From contig JAAZNF010000080.1 in the NCBI GenBank assembly GCA_012798435.1, positions 1 through 58,948 on the forward strand: a stretch of 58,948 nt of DNA. The letters run 5' to 3'. The notes under the pieces were generated by a model that made no database searches, was not told the DNA's origin, and worked only from the letters and a program-made list of their open reading frames with translations. This DNA comes from Myxococcales bacterium (GTDB lineage: Bacteria; Myxococcota; B64-G9). Positions 1-9,117 of the stretch are shown piece by piece; the stretch's first letter is position 1; each line of letters opens with the position of its first letter. The translations under genes and the position numbers were made by a program.

Positions 1-251
1 ACTCGCCGTTTGTGAACCTGTGGATGAGGTGGACGACGGCGGGGCCTGAGCCGAGGACTTGTTGTCGAGAAGGTCTGGCCATGCCCGAGAGTAAAAGCAA
101 GAACGATGCCAGAAAAAAAGAGTAGAACAAACAAAGACTTGTAATACCAACCCCCGCCTCGCCGTCCGGATTTCGACATGCAGGATAAAAATCCGGACAG
201 CGCAACCCAGGGGCCTGTCCCCAACAAGCCTCCGTCGACCCGTGCGCCCAT
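1..251. other. Left-edge intergenic stretch
   Basis: No complete gene is seen. One plus-strand frame is open from the left edge to a TAG at 123-125 and ends in a charged tail (KSKNDARKKE). It could be the last 40 codons of a gene outside the window, but nothing identifies it. The rest holds one copy of the GGGGCCTGTCCCC motif at 210-222, just past the stop of the hydrolase gene. Confidence 0.3.
210..222 (-). repeat. Intergenic GGGGACAGGCCCC motif, copy 1
   Basis: Reads GGGGCCTGTCCCC on the plus strand. It lies 30 bp past the stop codon of the CocE-like gene. The GGGG and CCCC ends can pair around a 5-nt loop. Confidence 0.7.
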
Positions 252-2759
252 TTATTGAAGAACTGGAAGCAAGATGAACGAAGGCTTCCCCGACCCGTGG
301 AAGACTTTTTGATGGGCTTTCACGGAATTGACTTCGGTCTCGCAATCCGTCCCCGTGTTCAAGTTACGTGAAAAGAAAGGGAACGACGCCGAGGCCACTT
401 CTACTTGCAGGCGGTACCCCTTCGGTATCGTGATCGCCGTGTGCCAAAGATCGATCCGGTATGCAAAGACTTCGTCTGGCTTGAGCAACTCCGGATTTCG
501 CAAAGATTTTCGGTAGCGGGCACGGATCTTTCCCTCTGATAGTAAAAAAGGCGTGCCTTTATCATCGACTTCCACAAGTCTCACGAACCAATCAGTGTCT
601 GGAGCCGAAGTCGATGCAACCAAGGTAGCCTCGATAGGACCCGCGAATGTAAGTGGTCTCTCGAGCGGTGGCGTACGATACACTAAAATGTCTTTCCGAG
701 ACGAAAGGATAGTCCGAGCATGTTCCTTTCGAGCTACCTTGCTCTGCTCCTCCGGCATGGGGCTGTCCCCTATGTTTTCTTCGTAGAAGTAAGGGGTTGG
801 TGTGGGATCTCCAGGATCGTAAACAAACGAGTCGTAGGAGCTTTTTTTCCTTGGCGGCTCGATTGAAAGGAGCCCGTCCCCACCCAGGCCCGCCGCTCCC
901 TTTTCACTCGAAAAGTAGAACGGCGTCATCTTTGCCCCCGGCAGTGGATATCTCTCCCCTTCCAGCCAGCGGTTGTCGCCCATGACGAACAGCCGCACCA
1001 GCGGCTCCTTGTCTATCCCGTTCTCGACCCCTTTGAGCCAACGATCGAACCAGCGCAAGTACTCCGTCTGCAAGTCGATGATCGCGTGCGGGCCAAAATC
1101 CCGGTCACCGATGCTCCGGGTCGCGGTGTCCGTATGTCCCCACGGACCAAGGATGAGTTTCTGGAATGGGTGCCCACAGTTGCGCATTGCGAGGTAGTTG
1201 AGCTTGGTCCCGATCCCGTCCCCGTCGAACCAACCCGATTGATGAAAGACCGGCATCTTCACCGAACACAACTTGTCCAGGAAACTGGCACGGTCCCAGT
1301 ATTCGTCTTGGGTGGGATGCTTGATCCACTTGCGCCAGAACGCGTTTTCATGCCCAAAGACCTCCTTGTCGAGATCTATCACGGGGAGTTTTTGCAGGAG
1401 CCTCGTGTACTTTCGTTCCCCGATGCGGGTCAGCACCGCGCCCGAGAGATCTGCTGTGGCTTCCGACTCCACCACCTCCGCCCACCAGATGGCTCCGAGC
1501 AAAAAGAAAACCCCGTACTCGTAAGGAATGTTGTACAACGGATCCGGCGGGGAGACGTTGGGGATGATGGTGACAAGATGCGGTGGTTTCTCTCGGGCCG
1601 CCCACCACTGGACCCAACCGAGGTACGAGCCGCCGATCATTCCCACCTTGCCGGAACAGAACGGCTGTCCCGCCAGGAATTCTATCGTGTCGTAGCCATC
1701 GAGAGCCTCGTTTACGAAGGGCTCCCAGACACCCTCGGACTTGAAACGCCCCCGGCAGTCTTGCACGGCCACGGCGTATCCCCGGCGCGCATAGAAGCGC
1801 GCGGTGAGTTCGAGCATGGTCTTCTGGTAGGGCGTGCGGATGAGGATGAGAGGGACAGGCTCCCTGGTTTCAGGACGATAGAGGTCGGTGGCCAACCGCA
1901 CTCCATCCCGCATCGGGATCATCCAATCGCGTTCTACCATTACAGAAAATTCTGGCTGCGATACGGTCGCGGTGCTTGGCTCGACGCCGAGCCCGTCGTA
2001 GCCCTCACGCACGAAGCGTGCGTACTGCGCGGGCACTTCGGCCAGAACGATTCGATCCCGCTCGTCCGCCCACAGGCGGATATCCACCCCGGCAATGGAG
2101 AAGATATACCGCCGGAAGGTGCCCGGCTTGCCACCTGGAGCCCTCTCGACCTCATCCTGGAATCCGATCGTGGCCTCGAGCATGGCTCCCGGAACGACCA
2201 ACGCGGGGAAAGTCTGCGCCCCACCTTTCTTCCGGTTGTAGGACCGAACTCCGAGCGACATGAGCGCCGGAGAAAAATTCTCGAAGAGGAGGGTCCCGGG
2301 CTTGAGCGCGATCTCCGTCTTCTGAGAGCGAAAGGCCGCCGTGGCCCGCTCTCCATCACGCTCCAGCGTGGCCGGCCCGAGCGGCGTCGAGAGAACGATC
2401 CTCCGAAACAGGCCCTCGGGGTCCGTTTCGATCGTGAGAGTGGTCTCCACCACCTGACCCGCCAATGACAGGGCGCTGTGGCTGGTAAACTCTCCCGAAC
2501 TCTTCCATTCAAAGCGGGCGGAGGCGATCCGCTCCTCGTTCTTGTAGACAAGGAAAGTCCCCCGGTCCTCGAATCCCGCGAGTGAAACCGGGCGGGCGGG
2601 GACAGGGTCGGGTGCGATTTTCGGCGCGGGCGGCGCAAGACCACCTGCCGCCTGAGTTGGAGATGTCGCCGCCGGCCGAACCGTCGCCCCCGGCCCCGAG
2701 CTACATCCGATCCACGAGGCACACGCCATCACAAGAACGATACGGACCGAACTTTTCAT
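252..2759 (-). CDS. CocE/NonD-type serine hydrolase lipoprotein (X-Pro dipeptidyl-peptidase S15-like)
   Basis: The 835-residue protein begins with a lipoprotein signal (hydrophobic stretch ending in WIGC, Cys about residue 19), so it is probably exported and membrane anchored. A Pro/Ala-rich linker and a beta-rich N-terminal region of about 250 residues follow. The hydrolase core opens with the family motif DWMIPMRDGVRLATDLYRP. The probable triad is Ser378 in GGSYLGW, Asp512 in WFDGDG and His542 in GPWGHTD. The C-terminal 230 residues match the beta-sandwich of the X-Pro dipeptidyl-peptidase/CocE family, which hydrolyses esters, amides or X-Pro peptides. The substrate cannot be read from sequence. 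The ATG at 2757-2759 follows AAGGAG at good spacing. It is divergent from the GspE-like gene. The extra 250 residues before the core make it longer than typical CocE (about 570). Confidence 0.9.
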   Translation of the reverse strand: MKSSVRIVLVMACASWIGCSSGPGATVRPAATSPTQAAGGLAPPAPKIAPDPVPARPVSLAGFEDRGTFLVYKNEERIASARFEWKSSGEFTSHSALSLAGQVVETTLTIETDPEGLFRRIVLSTPLGPATLERDGERATAAFRSQKTEIALKPGTLLFENFSPALMSLGVRSYNRKKGGAQTFPALVVPGAMLEATIGFQDEVERAPGGKPGTFRRYIFSIAGVDIRLWADERDRIVLAEVPAQYARFVREGYDGLGVEPSTATVSQPEFSVMVERDWMIPMRDGVRLATDLYRPETREPVPLILIRTPYQKTMLELTARFYARRGYAVAVQDCRGRFKSEGVWEPFVNEALDGYDTIEFLAGQPFCSGKVGMIGGSYLGWVQWWAAREKPPHLVTIIPNVSPPDPLYNIPYEYGVFFLLGAIWWAEVVESEATADLSGAVLTRIGERKYTRLLQKLPVIDLDKEVFGHENAFWRKWIKHPTQDEYWDRASFLDKLCSVKMPVFHQSGWFDGDGIGTKLNYLAMRNCGHPFQKLILGPWGHTDTATRSIGDRDFGPHAIIDLQTEYLRWFDRWLKGVENGIDKEPLVRLFVMGDNRWLEGERYPLPGAKMTPFYFSSEKGAAGLGGDGLLSIEPPRKKSSYDSFVYDPGDPTPTPYFYEENIGDSPMPEEQSKVARKEHARTILSSRKDILVYRTPPLERPLTFAGPIEATLVASTSAPDTDWFVRLVEVDDKGTPFLLSEGKIRARYRKSLRNPELLKPDEVFAYRIDLWHTAITIPKGYRLQVEVASASFPFFSRNLNTGTDCETEVNSVKAHQKVFHGSGKPSFILLPVLQ

Positions 2760-2837
2760 GCTGAGGCTCCTTCAATGTCGCGCTACACGCTATGCCAGCT
2801 TTACACGGTGTTCAATCCTGTGTTACACACACACGGC

Positions 2838-4634
2838 ATGGCTGCCCAATCCCTTGACTTTGCATCCCTTTGCAGCCTGATGGTCAAAAGGGGCCTGCTC
2901 TCCGAGGAGCAAGTCCTCGAGATCCAGATCAAAGAGGGCGCCCAGCGCCAGCGCCTGATCCGCGAGGCCGGTTTCCGCCAGGGCGGCCGCCAACGCTACG
3001 ATGTCTATCCCTCAGAGGTCCTGGCTTCCTTCAAGCTCCCGGTTCAGGGCGAGAAGAACGCCGTCCTCACCGAGGACCGCATCGCCAAGGTTCTCGCCGA
3101 AGAGAGCGGGCTGCCCTACCTCAAGATCGACCCGCTCAAGCTGGACATGAAGCTCATCGCCTCGGTGCTCTCCCGGCCTTTCGCCCGGCGGCACAACGTC
3201 TTGGTGATCGGCCTTTCCGGCAACCGGCTCACCGTGGCCATCTCCGACCCGCTCGACGCGGAACTGTTGGAGAACCTGCGCCGGATCACCGGCTACGAGA
3301 TCGATCCCCGCGTCTCGGCCAAGTGCGACATCCAGCGGCTCATCACCGAGGTGTACGGCTTCCGCCAGTCCGTGAGCGCCGCCGCCCAGACCATGGGCGG
3401 CGGGGTGGACATCGGCAACCTGGAGCAACTGGTCAAGCTCAAGGCGGTGGACGAGCTGGAGGCCACCGACAAGCACGTGGTGAACGCGGTGGAGTACATG
3501 CTCCACTACGCCTTCGATCAGCGCGCCTCGGACATCCACATCGAGCCGCACCGCGAACACAGCCTGGTGCGGGTACGTATCGACGGCGTGCTGCACAACG
3601 TCACCACCCTGCCCAAGGTGGTCCACGCGGCGGTGGTCTCCCGCATCAAGATGCTCTCCCGCATGGACATCGCCGAGAAGCGCCGCCCGCAGGACGGCCG
3701 CATCAAGACCGGCACGGGCGAGCAGGAGACCGAGCTGCGCGTGTCCACCCTGCCCACCGCCTTCGGCGAGAAGATCGTCATCCGCATCTTCGACCCGACG
3801 TTGCTCATGCAGGATCTGTCCGCCCTCGGGTTCTATCCCAAGGAGTTCAACCAGTTCTCGGAGTTCATCGCACGGCCCAACGGGTTGGTCCTGGTCACAG
3901 GCCCCACCGGCAGCGGCAAGACCACCACCCTGTACTCGGCGCTCAAGTACCTCTCCGGGCCGGACGTCAACATCGTCACCATCGAGGATCCCATCGAGAT
4001 GGTGGTGGACGACTTCAACCAGGTGGCGGTGAACCCCACGGTGGGGATTACCTTCGCCTCGGCGCTGCGAACCATCCTGCGCCAGGATCCGGACATCATC
4101 ATGGTGGGGGAAGTACGCGACGCCGAGACCGCGGCCAACGCGGTGCAGAGCGCGCTGACCGGCCACCTGGTGTTCGCCACGCTGCACACCAACGACTCCC
4201 CCACCGCCATCTCGCGCATGTTGGACCTCGAGGTCGAGCCTTTTCTGCTGTCCTCGGTGCTGGTGGGAGTGGTGGCCCAGCGCCTGGTGCGCATCATCTG
4301 CCAGCAGTGCAAGAAGAAGGATTACCTCACCCCCGATCAGGTGAGCGCTCTGCGCATGAAGATGCCCGAGGGGAGCCAAAAGAAGCTCCCGGTGTACTAC
4401 GGCGAGGGCTGTCCCGCCTGCCGCGGCACGGGCTACCTCGGCCGCAGCGCGGTGTACGAGGTCATGCCGGTGAACGACAAGATCGTCCGGCTCATCAATA
4501 CGCGCGGCGATAGCAAGGAGATCATGAAGGTGGCGCGGCTGGACGGCATGATGACCTTGCGGGAAGTGGCCATCAAGAAGCTGGCCCAGGGAATCACCAC
4601 CTTCGAAGAGGTCATCCGGGTAACCTCCGAATGA
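2838..4634 (+). CDS. GspE/PilB-family secretion or pilus assembly ATPase
   Basis: This is a hexameric AAA-like ATPase that powers type II secretion or type IV pilus extension from the inner-membrane face. An MshEN/T2SSE N-terminal domain comes first. The Walker A motif GPTGSGKT is near residue 355, the Asp box and Walker B are in RQDPDIIMVGEVRD, and the His box is in LTGHLVFATLHTNDS. A zinc-binding pair, Cys488/491 and Cys525/528, is typical of GspE/PilB and absent from PilT. The ATG at 2838 gives 598 residues and a family-like N-terminus (MAAQSLDFASLCSLMVKRG). An ATG at 2775 with a GAGG upstream would add 21 residues that do not resemble the family. No pilin, platform or secretin gene is nearby, so the partner machine lies elsewhere. 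The Ycf46-like ATPase follows after 16 bp. Confidence 0.93.
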   Translation: MAAQSLDFASLCSLMVKRGLLSEEQVLEIQIKEGAQRQRLIREAGFRQGGRQRYDVYPSEVLASFKLPVQGEKNAVLTEDRIAKVLAEESGLPYLKIDPLKLDMKLIASVLSRPFARRHNVLVIGLSGNRLTVAISDPLDAELLENLRRITGYEIDPRVSAKCDIQRLITEVYGFRQSVSAAAQTMGGGVDIGNLEQLVKLKAVDELEATDKHVVNAVEYMLHYAFDQRASDIHIEPHREHSLVRVRIDGVLHNVTTLPKVVHAAVVSRIKMLSRMDIAEKRRPQDGRIKTGTGEQETELRVSTLPTAFGEKIVIRIFDPTLLMQDLSALGFYPKEFNQFSEFIARPNGLVLVTGPTGSGKTTTLYSALKYLSGPDVNIVTIEDPIEMVVDDFNQVAVNPTVGITFASALRTILRQDPDIIMVGEVRDAETAANAVQSALTGHLVFATLHTNDSPTAISRMLDLEVEPFLLSSVLVGVVAQRLVRIICQQCKKKDYLTPDQVSALRMKMPEGSQKKLPVYYGEGCPACRGTGYLGRSAVYEVMPVNDKIVRLINTRGDSKEIMKVARLDGMMTLREVAIKKLAQGITTFEEVIRVTSE

Positions 4635-4650
4635 CCCCGCGGGGGATCGC

Positions 4651-6114
4651 ATGTCGGACGCGCTGATCGCCGAACTTTCGCTGCTCTTCGATTCTGGCTA
4701 CCCCCTGCTCTACCTGCTCACCTACGAGGAGGAGCGCGCCCTGCGCTTGATCCGGACCGCCGCCAAAGACCGGGCGCTCTCCACCTGGAGCCGGACCGGA
4801 GGTGGAGCCAACAAGCCGGGAGCCGATCTCCCCGCGCTGTTGGAGAGCCTGAAGCGGGCGGGTCGCGGCGTCACCGTCCTTGTCGACGCGCACCCTTTTC
4901 TTGCGGACGGCGGCGTGGTGCGGAAGTTGCGGGAGCTTTCACCCGTCCTGTCTCGCGCCGGTCACACGCTCATCTTCCTCTCGCCAGTGCTCGTCCTCCC
5001 GCCCGAGCTCGAAAAAGACGTCACCATCGTGGACGTGCCCCTGCCCGATCGGCAGGCGGTGGACGAGCTCTTCCGCGCGGTGTGCGCCGAAGAACAGGTG
5101 GTCTTCCCCGAGGACTTCGTCGACGCGGTGGTGTTGGCGGCCCGCGGCCTCACCGAGAACGAGGCGCGCCGGGTCTTCACCAAGGCGCTGCGCAAGGGCG
5201 GCGGCTTCAAGCTCTCGGACATCTCGCTCATTTTGGAGGAGAAGAAGCAGATCCTGCGCAAGAGCGAGGTGCTGGAGTTCATCGAGCTTTCGGAGTCCTT
5301 GTCCACGGTCGGGGGGTTGGAGGAAGTCAAGCGCTGGCTCAAGCAGCGCCGGCGGGCCTTCGGCGAAGAAGCGGCCCGCTATGGCCTGCCGCCGCCGAAG
5401 GGCCTGCTGCTCATCGGCGTGCAAGGCTGCGGCAAGAGCCTCACCGCCAAGGCGGTGGCCGGAAGCTGGCATCTTCCGCTCCTGCGTCTGGATCTGGGCG
5501 CGGTGTTCGGCATGGCCAGCCCCGAGACCTCGCTGCGCCGTGCCATTCTGGTGGCCGAGTCCCTCTCACCGGTGGTGCTGTGGGTGGACGAGATCGAAAA
5601 GGGCTTCGCCCAGGCCTCTTCGAGTGCCGGCGAGAACGTCTCCCGGGTGTTCGGTGGCTTCATCACCTGGCTGCAAGAGAAGAAGGTGCCGGTGTTCGTG
5701 GTGGCCACCGCCAACGAGGTGGAAAACCTGCCACCGGAGCTTTTGCGCAAGGGCCGCTTCGACGAGACGTTCTTCGTGGATCTCCCCGACGCTCACGAGC
5801 GCAAGGCCATCCTGCACATCCACATCAAGCGGCGCGGGCGGGATCCGAAGGCCTTCGATCTGGACGCGCTGGCCCGCCAGACCGAGCATTTCTCCGGCGC
5901 CGAGCTCGAGCAGGGGGTCGTGGCGGGGATGTACCGGGCCTTCTCCGAAGGCCGCGAGCTTTCCACTCGGGACATCCAGAAGGAGCTCGACGAGATCGTG
6001 CCCCTGTTCGCGACGTACGAGGAGAAGATCAAGGCCCTGCGGGAGTGGTCCAAGAACCGCGCCCGCCGGGCCAGCCTGGATCAATCGCTGGTCGACCTGT
6101 TCGAGGAGGAGTGA
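4651..6114 (+). CDS. Ycf46-like AAA+ ATPase
   Basis: The 487-residue cytoplasmic protein has the architecture of Ycf46, a family best known from cyanobacteria and plastids and of poorly defined function. An N-terminal domain of about 200 residues begins with the family-like [14 protein letters not shown]. The AAA+ module has Walker A GVQGCGKS at residues 256-263 (Ycf46 style, continuing LTAKAVAG), Walker B with Asp313-Glu314 in [13 protein letters not shown], a sensor region [23 protein letters not shown] including the Arg finger, and a C-terminal lid. It starts 16 bp after the GspE-like gene and is followed after 21 bp by the PilZ-FHA gene, so the three are probably one transcript. It may act as a remodelling partner in that pathway, but this is inference. 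Confidence 0.85.
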   Translation: MSDALIAELSLLFDSGYPLLYLLTYEEERALRLIRTAAKDRALSTWSRTGGGANKPGADLPALLESLKRAGRGVTVLVDAHPFLADGGVVRKLRELSPVLSRAGHTLIFLSPVLVLPPELEKDVTIVDVPLPDRQAVDELFRAVCAEEQVVFPEDFVDAVVLAARGLTENEARRVFTKALRKGGGFKLSDISLILEEKKQILRKSEVLEFIELSESLSTVGGLEEVKRWLKQRRRAFGEEAARYGLPPPKGLLLIGVQGCGKSLTAKAVAGSWHLPLLRLDLGAVFGMASPETSLRRAILVAESLSPVVLWVDEIEKGFAQASSSAGENVSRVFGGFITWLQEKKVPVFVVATANEVENLPPELLRKGRFDETFFVDLPDAHERKAILHIHIKRRGRDPKAFDLDALARQTEHFSGAELEQGVVAGMYRAFSEGRELSTRDIQKELDEIVPLFATYEEKIKALREWSKNRARRASLDQSLVDLFEEE

Positions 6115-6134
6115 TCCGCGTATCTGCGCGGATC
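6113..6134 (+). promoter_or_regulatory. Hairpin between the AAA+ gene and the PilZ-FHA gene
   Basis: GATCCGCG (6113-6120) and CGCGGATC (6127-6134) are perfect inverted arms around a 6-nt loop. The stem overlaps the stop of the upstream gene and ends one base before the first ATG of the downstream gene, so it covers the region where a ribosome-binding site would lie. It could limit translation of the PilZ-FHA gene. No U tract follows, so it is not a typical terminator. Confidence 0.45.
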
Positions 6135-6135
6135 G

Positions 6136-6900
6136 ATGGATGCCATGAGCGAGCGACGCAATCGTCCCCGAAGGCAGAAGGAACAGTCGGTGCGCCGGGA
6201 ACGCCGCGGGCCGGATCGCCGCCGCGGAGAACGCCGGCACACCCAGCGCGTGCCGGCCGAGATCCTTGTCGAGGTGGAGACCAGCGGCCAGCGAACCTAT
6301 CGCCGCACCGCCAACATCAGCATGGGCGGCATCGGGTTCCACGCGCCCATCCCGTTCCGGCTGGGCTCGGTGGTGAGCATGACCATCCGGCCCGCCGGCG
6401 CGCGCCAGCCCATCCGGGTGACGGGAGAGGTGATCGGCGTCGATGAGAGCGGGCGGGGCAACCGGGTGAAGTTCCTGGACCTGGCCGGAGAGGGAGCCTC
6501 CGCGCTGGAAGAACACCTCGAGCTCTATCACGCCCCCACCCGGGTGGGCCTGGCCCCCATGCCGTTCGATGACGGCACCGAGCGTGGTTTTCGCCAGGTT
6601 CGCGAGGGTGTCTTGGTGCTCGGCGTTCCCGGCGCATCCCGCGAGATCCGCCTGCGAGCCACCGACCGAGTCATCGGACGGGATCCCCGCGAAGCCGATA
6701 TCGTCATCGACCACCCCACGGTTTCCCGCCGGCACGCCCACGTCTGTTTGCAGAACGGCCGCCACCTGCTCACGGATCTCTCCAGCACCAACGGCATCCG
6801 CTTCCGTGGAAAGCCGGTACGCTCGCTGGTGCTACGCGACGGGATGATGTTCTTCATCGGCCAGGTGGAGATCCAGTACCTGGTGACCCGGAGCGTCTAG
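6136..6900 (+). CDS. PilZ-FHA two-domain signalling protein
   Basis: The 254-residue protein starts with a highly basic segment rich in Arg. A PilZ-like domain follows at about residues 35-130: RxxxR-type basic residues in ERRHTQRVPAEI, then TANISMGGIGFHAPIPF, matching the D/NxSxxG signature that binds cyclic-di-GMP in canonical members. The C-terminus is an FHA domain (about 155-250) with GRDPREADIVIDHPTVSRRHAHV and LSSTNGIRFRG, which binds phosphothreonine peptides. It could therefore join cyclic-di-GMP and Ser/Thr kinase inputs. Its place behind a GspE/PilB-type ATPase suggests control of pili or secretion. ATGs at 6136 and 6145 are both possible, and neither has a strong ribosome-binding site outside the hairpin described separately. 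The first Arg of canonical PilZ RxxxR is present, but binding is unproven. Confidence 0.88.
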   Translation: MDAMSERRNRPRRQKEQSVRRERRGPDRRRGERRHTQRVPAEILVEVETSGQRTYRRTANISMGGIGFHAPIPFRLGSVVSMTIRPAGARQPIRVTGEVIGVDESGRGNRVKFLDLAGEGASALEEHLELYHAPTRVGLAPMPFDDGTERGFRQVREGVLVLGVPGASREIRLRATDRVIGRDPREADIVIDHPTVSRRHAHVCLQNGRHLLTDLSSTNGIRFRGKPVRSLVLRDGMMFFIGQVEIQYLVTRSV

Positions 6901-6962
6901 CGGCGGCTCCAAATCGCGCCCGCGCCAGCTCGATAACCCCCTGAAACACCTGCATAAACAAT

Positions 6963-6975
6963 GGGGACAGGCCCC
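6963..6975 (+). repeat. Intergenic GGGGACAGGCCCC motif, copy 2
   Basis: Reads GGGGACAGGCCCC. It sits in the 80-bp gap between two convergent genes, 6 bp from the stop of hflX. Confidence 0.7.
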
Positions 6976-6980
6976 GGTCT

Positions 6981-8663
6981 TCACGCTCCGGAAGGATCGA
7001 TGGTCTTGCCTGGTTCCTGTCTCGAAGACATTCGAGAATCGTGCCTCGCAAAGAGAAGCATTTCGGCCTGGCGCAACAACTCATCGAATCCGATTTTTTG
7101 GGCCGCCGAGATCGGCACCGCTCCCAGGCGCTGGGCCAGGGCTGACACCTGGGCGGGCGGGATGCGATCGATCTTGTTGAGCAGGACGATCCGGGGAACG
7201 GTCTGAAGGTCAAGATCGACCAGTATCTTTTCCACCGCCTCCCGCTGTTCCTCCATGCGAGAATCCGAGCCGTCCAGCAGGTGCAATAGCAGATCCGCGT
7301 ACTGGAGTTCCTCCAGCGTCGCTCGGAACGCCCGCGCCAGCTCGGGTGGCAGATTTCGGATGAAACCCACGGTGTCGATGAGGATCACCTCGCGCTCGCG
7401 AGGAAACCGCAGCCGTCGGCTGGTGGGATCGAGGGTGGCGAACAGTTTGTCCTCGACCAGAACCTGGCTCCGGGTCAGCGCGTTGTGCAGGGTGGACTTG
7501 CCGGCGTTGGTGTAGCCCACGATGGCCACCACGGGGAGGTTCGAACGCTCCCGCAAACCCCGGCGCACGCCCCGGCGGGCGGAGAGCCGCTCGATCTCCT
7601 TCTCCAGCCGTCGGATCCGCTCGCGCGAGCGGCGCCGGTCGATCTCCAGCTTGGTCTCGCCGGGGCCCTGTCCCCCGATGCCGCCGGCCAGGCGCGAAAG
7701 CCCGGTGTCCTCGTGGACCAGGCGCGGCAGGCGGTAGCGGAGCTGCGCCAGCTCGACCTGGAGTTTCCCATCGCGCGAGTGGGCCCGCCGGGCGAAGATG
7801 TCCAGGATGAGCTGGGTCCGATCGATGACCTTGAGATCGGTGAAGTTGGCGATGGACTTGGCCTGCGCCGGGGTGAGGTCGCTGCCCATGACCAAAAGGT
7901 CGGCGCCGCGCTGCATGGCCCCGGTGACGATCTCCTCGAGCTTCCCCCTCCCTACCAGCCAGCGCGGATCGGGCCGCGGCCGCACCTGCGACTCCGTCCC
8001 CACCACCGCCACGCCCGCGGTGCGGCACAGCTCTCGCAGCTCCAGGAGCCCCTCCTCGGCCTCCTGCGACCTTCCGGCGCACACCACGCACACCGCCTTG
8101 CCGCGATCGCCCTCGACCCGCTGGACGCTCACCTTGCGCGAGAACTCTTCCTCCAGCGCGACGATGCGCGCCAAAAAGTCTCCCCCGGTTTCGTAGGGGC
8201 CATCGAACTCCTCGAGCCGGTACGGCTCCGGCCCCTCCACTCCCGGCAAGAGGTGCGAGCCGTGGATCCGCCCCGGCAGGCCGTCTTCTTTGACGGTGAT
8301 CGCCGCCACGTAGTCGAGCCGCAACAGGGTCAGATCGGCCAGATCATCCCGAGTCAGCGGCTCCTGCCGAAGGTGCGTGTGTAACAGCCGCAGGCCGCGG
8401 AACCGCGCCCGCCCCCCGCGCATGCGCCCCAGGTCGGGCAAAAAGAGCCGGTGGGGATTGCCGACCAGCACCCACTGGACGTATCCCCGCCGGTCGGCGA
8501 GCAGGCCCAGCTGGCGGCCGCACTCCCGCGACAGCTCGCACAGGGATCGGGCCAGCTCCGGCGAGACGAGCTGCCAGGGGCGGAGCCTGCGCTCGTAGAG
8601 TTTCTGGATGCGGTGGAGCTGACTGACCTTGAGCCCGGTGGTGTTTCCGAAGGGTTCGCGGAT
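6981..8663 (-). CDS. hflX: Ribosome-associated GTPase HflX, probable ATC start
   Basis: HflX binds the 50S subunit and rescues or splits stalled ribosomes. The GTPase domain shows G1 GYTNAGKS at about residue 383, G3 DTVGF and G4 NKID. Before it lies the HflX-specific domain with glycine-rich GGIGGQGPGETKLE and a long coiled-coil segment. The first ATG/GTG/TTG in frame is the GTG at 8469-8471. However, 64 upstream codons encode a segment that looks like the extended HflX N-terminus (GNTTGLKVSQLHRIQKLYER, then LVSPELARSL). That segment begins at an ATC (8661-8663), 8 nt after AGGGGAG and just past the in-frame TAA of the bactofilin gene. The full form would be 560 residues. It is the last gene of the par run. 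Confidence 0.85.
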   Translation of the reverse strand: MREPFGNTTGLKVSQLHRIQKLYERRLRPWQLVSPELARSLCELSRECGRQLGLLADRRGYVQWVLVGNPHRLFLPDLGRMRGGRARFRGLRLLHTHLRQEPLTRDDLADLTLLRLDYVAAITVKEDGLPGRIHGSHLLPGVEGPEPYRLEEFDGPYETGGDFLARIVALEEEFSRKVSVQRVEGDRGKAVCVVCAGRSQEAEEGLLELRELCRTAGVAVVGTESQVRPRPDPRWLVGRGKLEEIVTGAMQRGADLLVMGSDLTPAQAKSIANFTDLKVIDRTQLILDIFARRAHSRDGKLQVELAQLRYRLPRLVHEDTGLSRLAGGIGGQGPGETKLEIDRRRSRERIRRLEKEIERLSARRGVRRGLRERSNLPVVAIVGYTNAGKSTLHNALTRSQVLVEDKLFATLDPTSRRLRFPREREVILIDTVGFIRNLPPELARAFRATLEELQYADLLLHLLDGSDSRMEEQREAVEKILVDLDLQTVPRIVLLNKIDRIPPAQVSALAQRLGAVPISAAQKIGFDELLRQAEMLLFARHDSRMSSRQEPGKTIDPSGA

Positions 8664-8681
8664 GGCGGTGTCTCCCCTGCG

Positions 8682-9107
8682 TTACTTCTTGGGCGGTTCC
8701 GGGGCCTTCGGCGTTTTTTCCGGGAAGGCCGGACCGCCCTTGGGCGAGAGGTTCTGCATCTTGCAGTTGCCCTCGAAGATCACGCCTTTTTCGATCTGCA
8801 GCGTGGGGGTCTCGATGTTGCCGTACATCTTGCCGCCGCCGCGGATCTCCACACCCTGGGCCGCGCGAATGTTGCCCCGCACCTCTCCGTTGATCACCAC
8901 CGTGCCCACGTTGATCTCGGCGGAGACCTTGGCCCCGTCGCCCACGATGAGGGTGGAATCGGAGTTGATCTCGCCCGAGTACACGCCCTCGATCTGCAGC
9001 GTGCCCTCGAAATGCAGTTTTCCCTCGAATTCGGATCCCCGCCCGAGGATGGTGGTCATCTCGTCGGTCTTCAGCGGCATGGTGTTCTCCTTGCGCAGGA
9101 CGGCCAT
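8682..9107 (-). CDS. Bactofilin (polymer-forming cytoskeletal protein)
   Basis: The 141-residue protein is a right-handed beta-helix bactofilin. TTILGRGSEFEGKLHFEG leads into repeating short strands with regularly spaced Gly and Ile/Val (DSTLIVGDGAKV, EINVGTVVINGEVRGNI), and a Pro/Lys-rich tail ends the chain. Bactofilins self-assemble without nucleotide. In Myxococcus xanthus, bactofilin scaffolds bind the ParABS machinery and hold the chromosome ends, which fits its position 10 bp behind parB. Two starts are plausible: ATG at 9105-9107 after GAGGG, and ATG at 9078-9080 after AAGGAG (132 residues). The second leaves an N-terminus closer to other bactofilins. Confidence 0.93.
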   Translation of the reverse strand: MAVLRKENTMPLKTDEMTTILGRGSEFEGKLHFEGTLQIEGVYSGEINSDSTLIVGDGAKVSAEINVGTVVINGEVRGNIRAAQGVEIRGGGKMYGNIETPTLQIEKGVIFEGNCKMQNLSPKGGPAFPEKTPKAPEPPKK

Positions 9108-9117
9108 GGGTTTACCC

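Noticed and set aside
1086-2468. 460-codon plus frame opposite the CocE-like gene
   Set aside because: No domain, no ribosome site and a biased composition; the minus strand has a complete hydrolase with signal and triad.
6901-6980. Possible tRNA or small RNA gene in short convergent gaps
   Set aside because: No cloverleaf or conserved small RNA pattern was found here or in the other gaps; only the dispersed motif is present.
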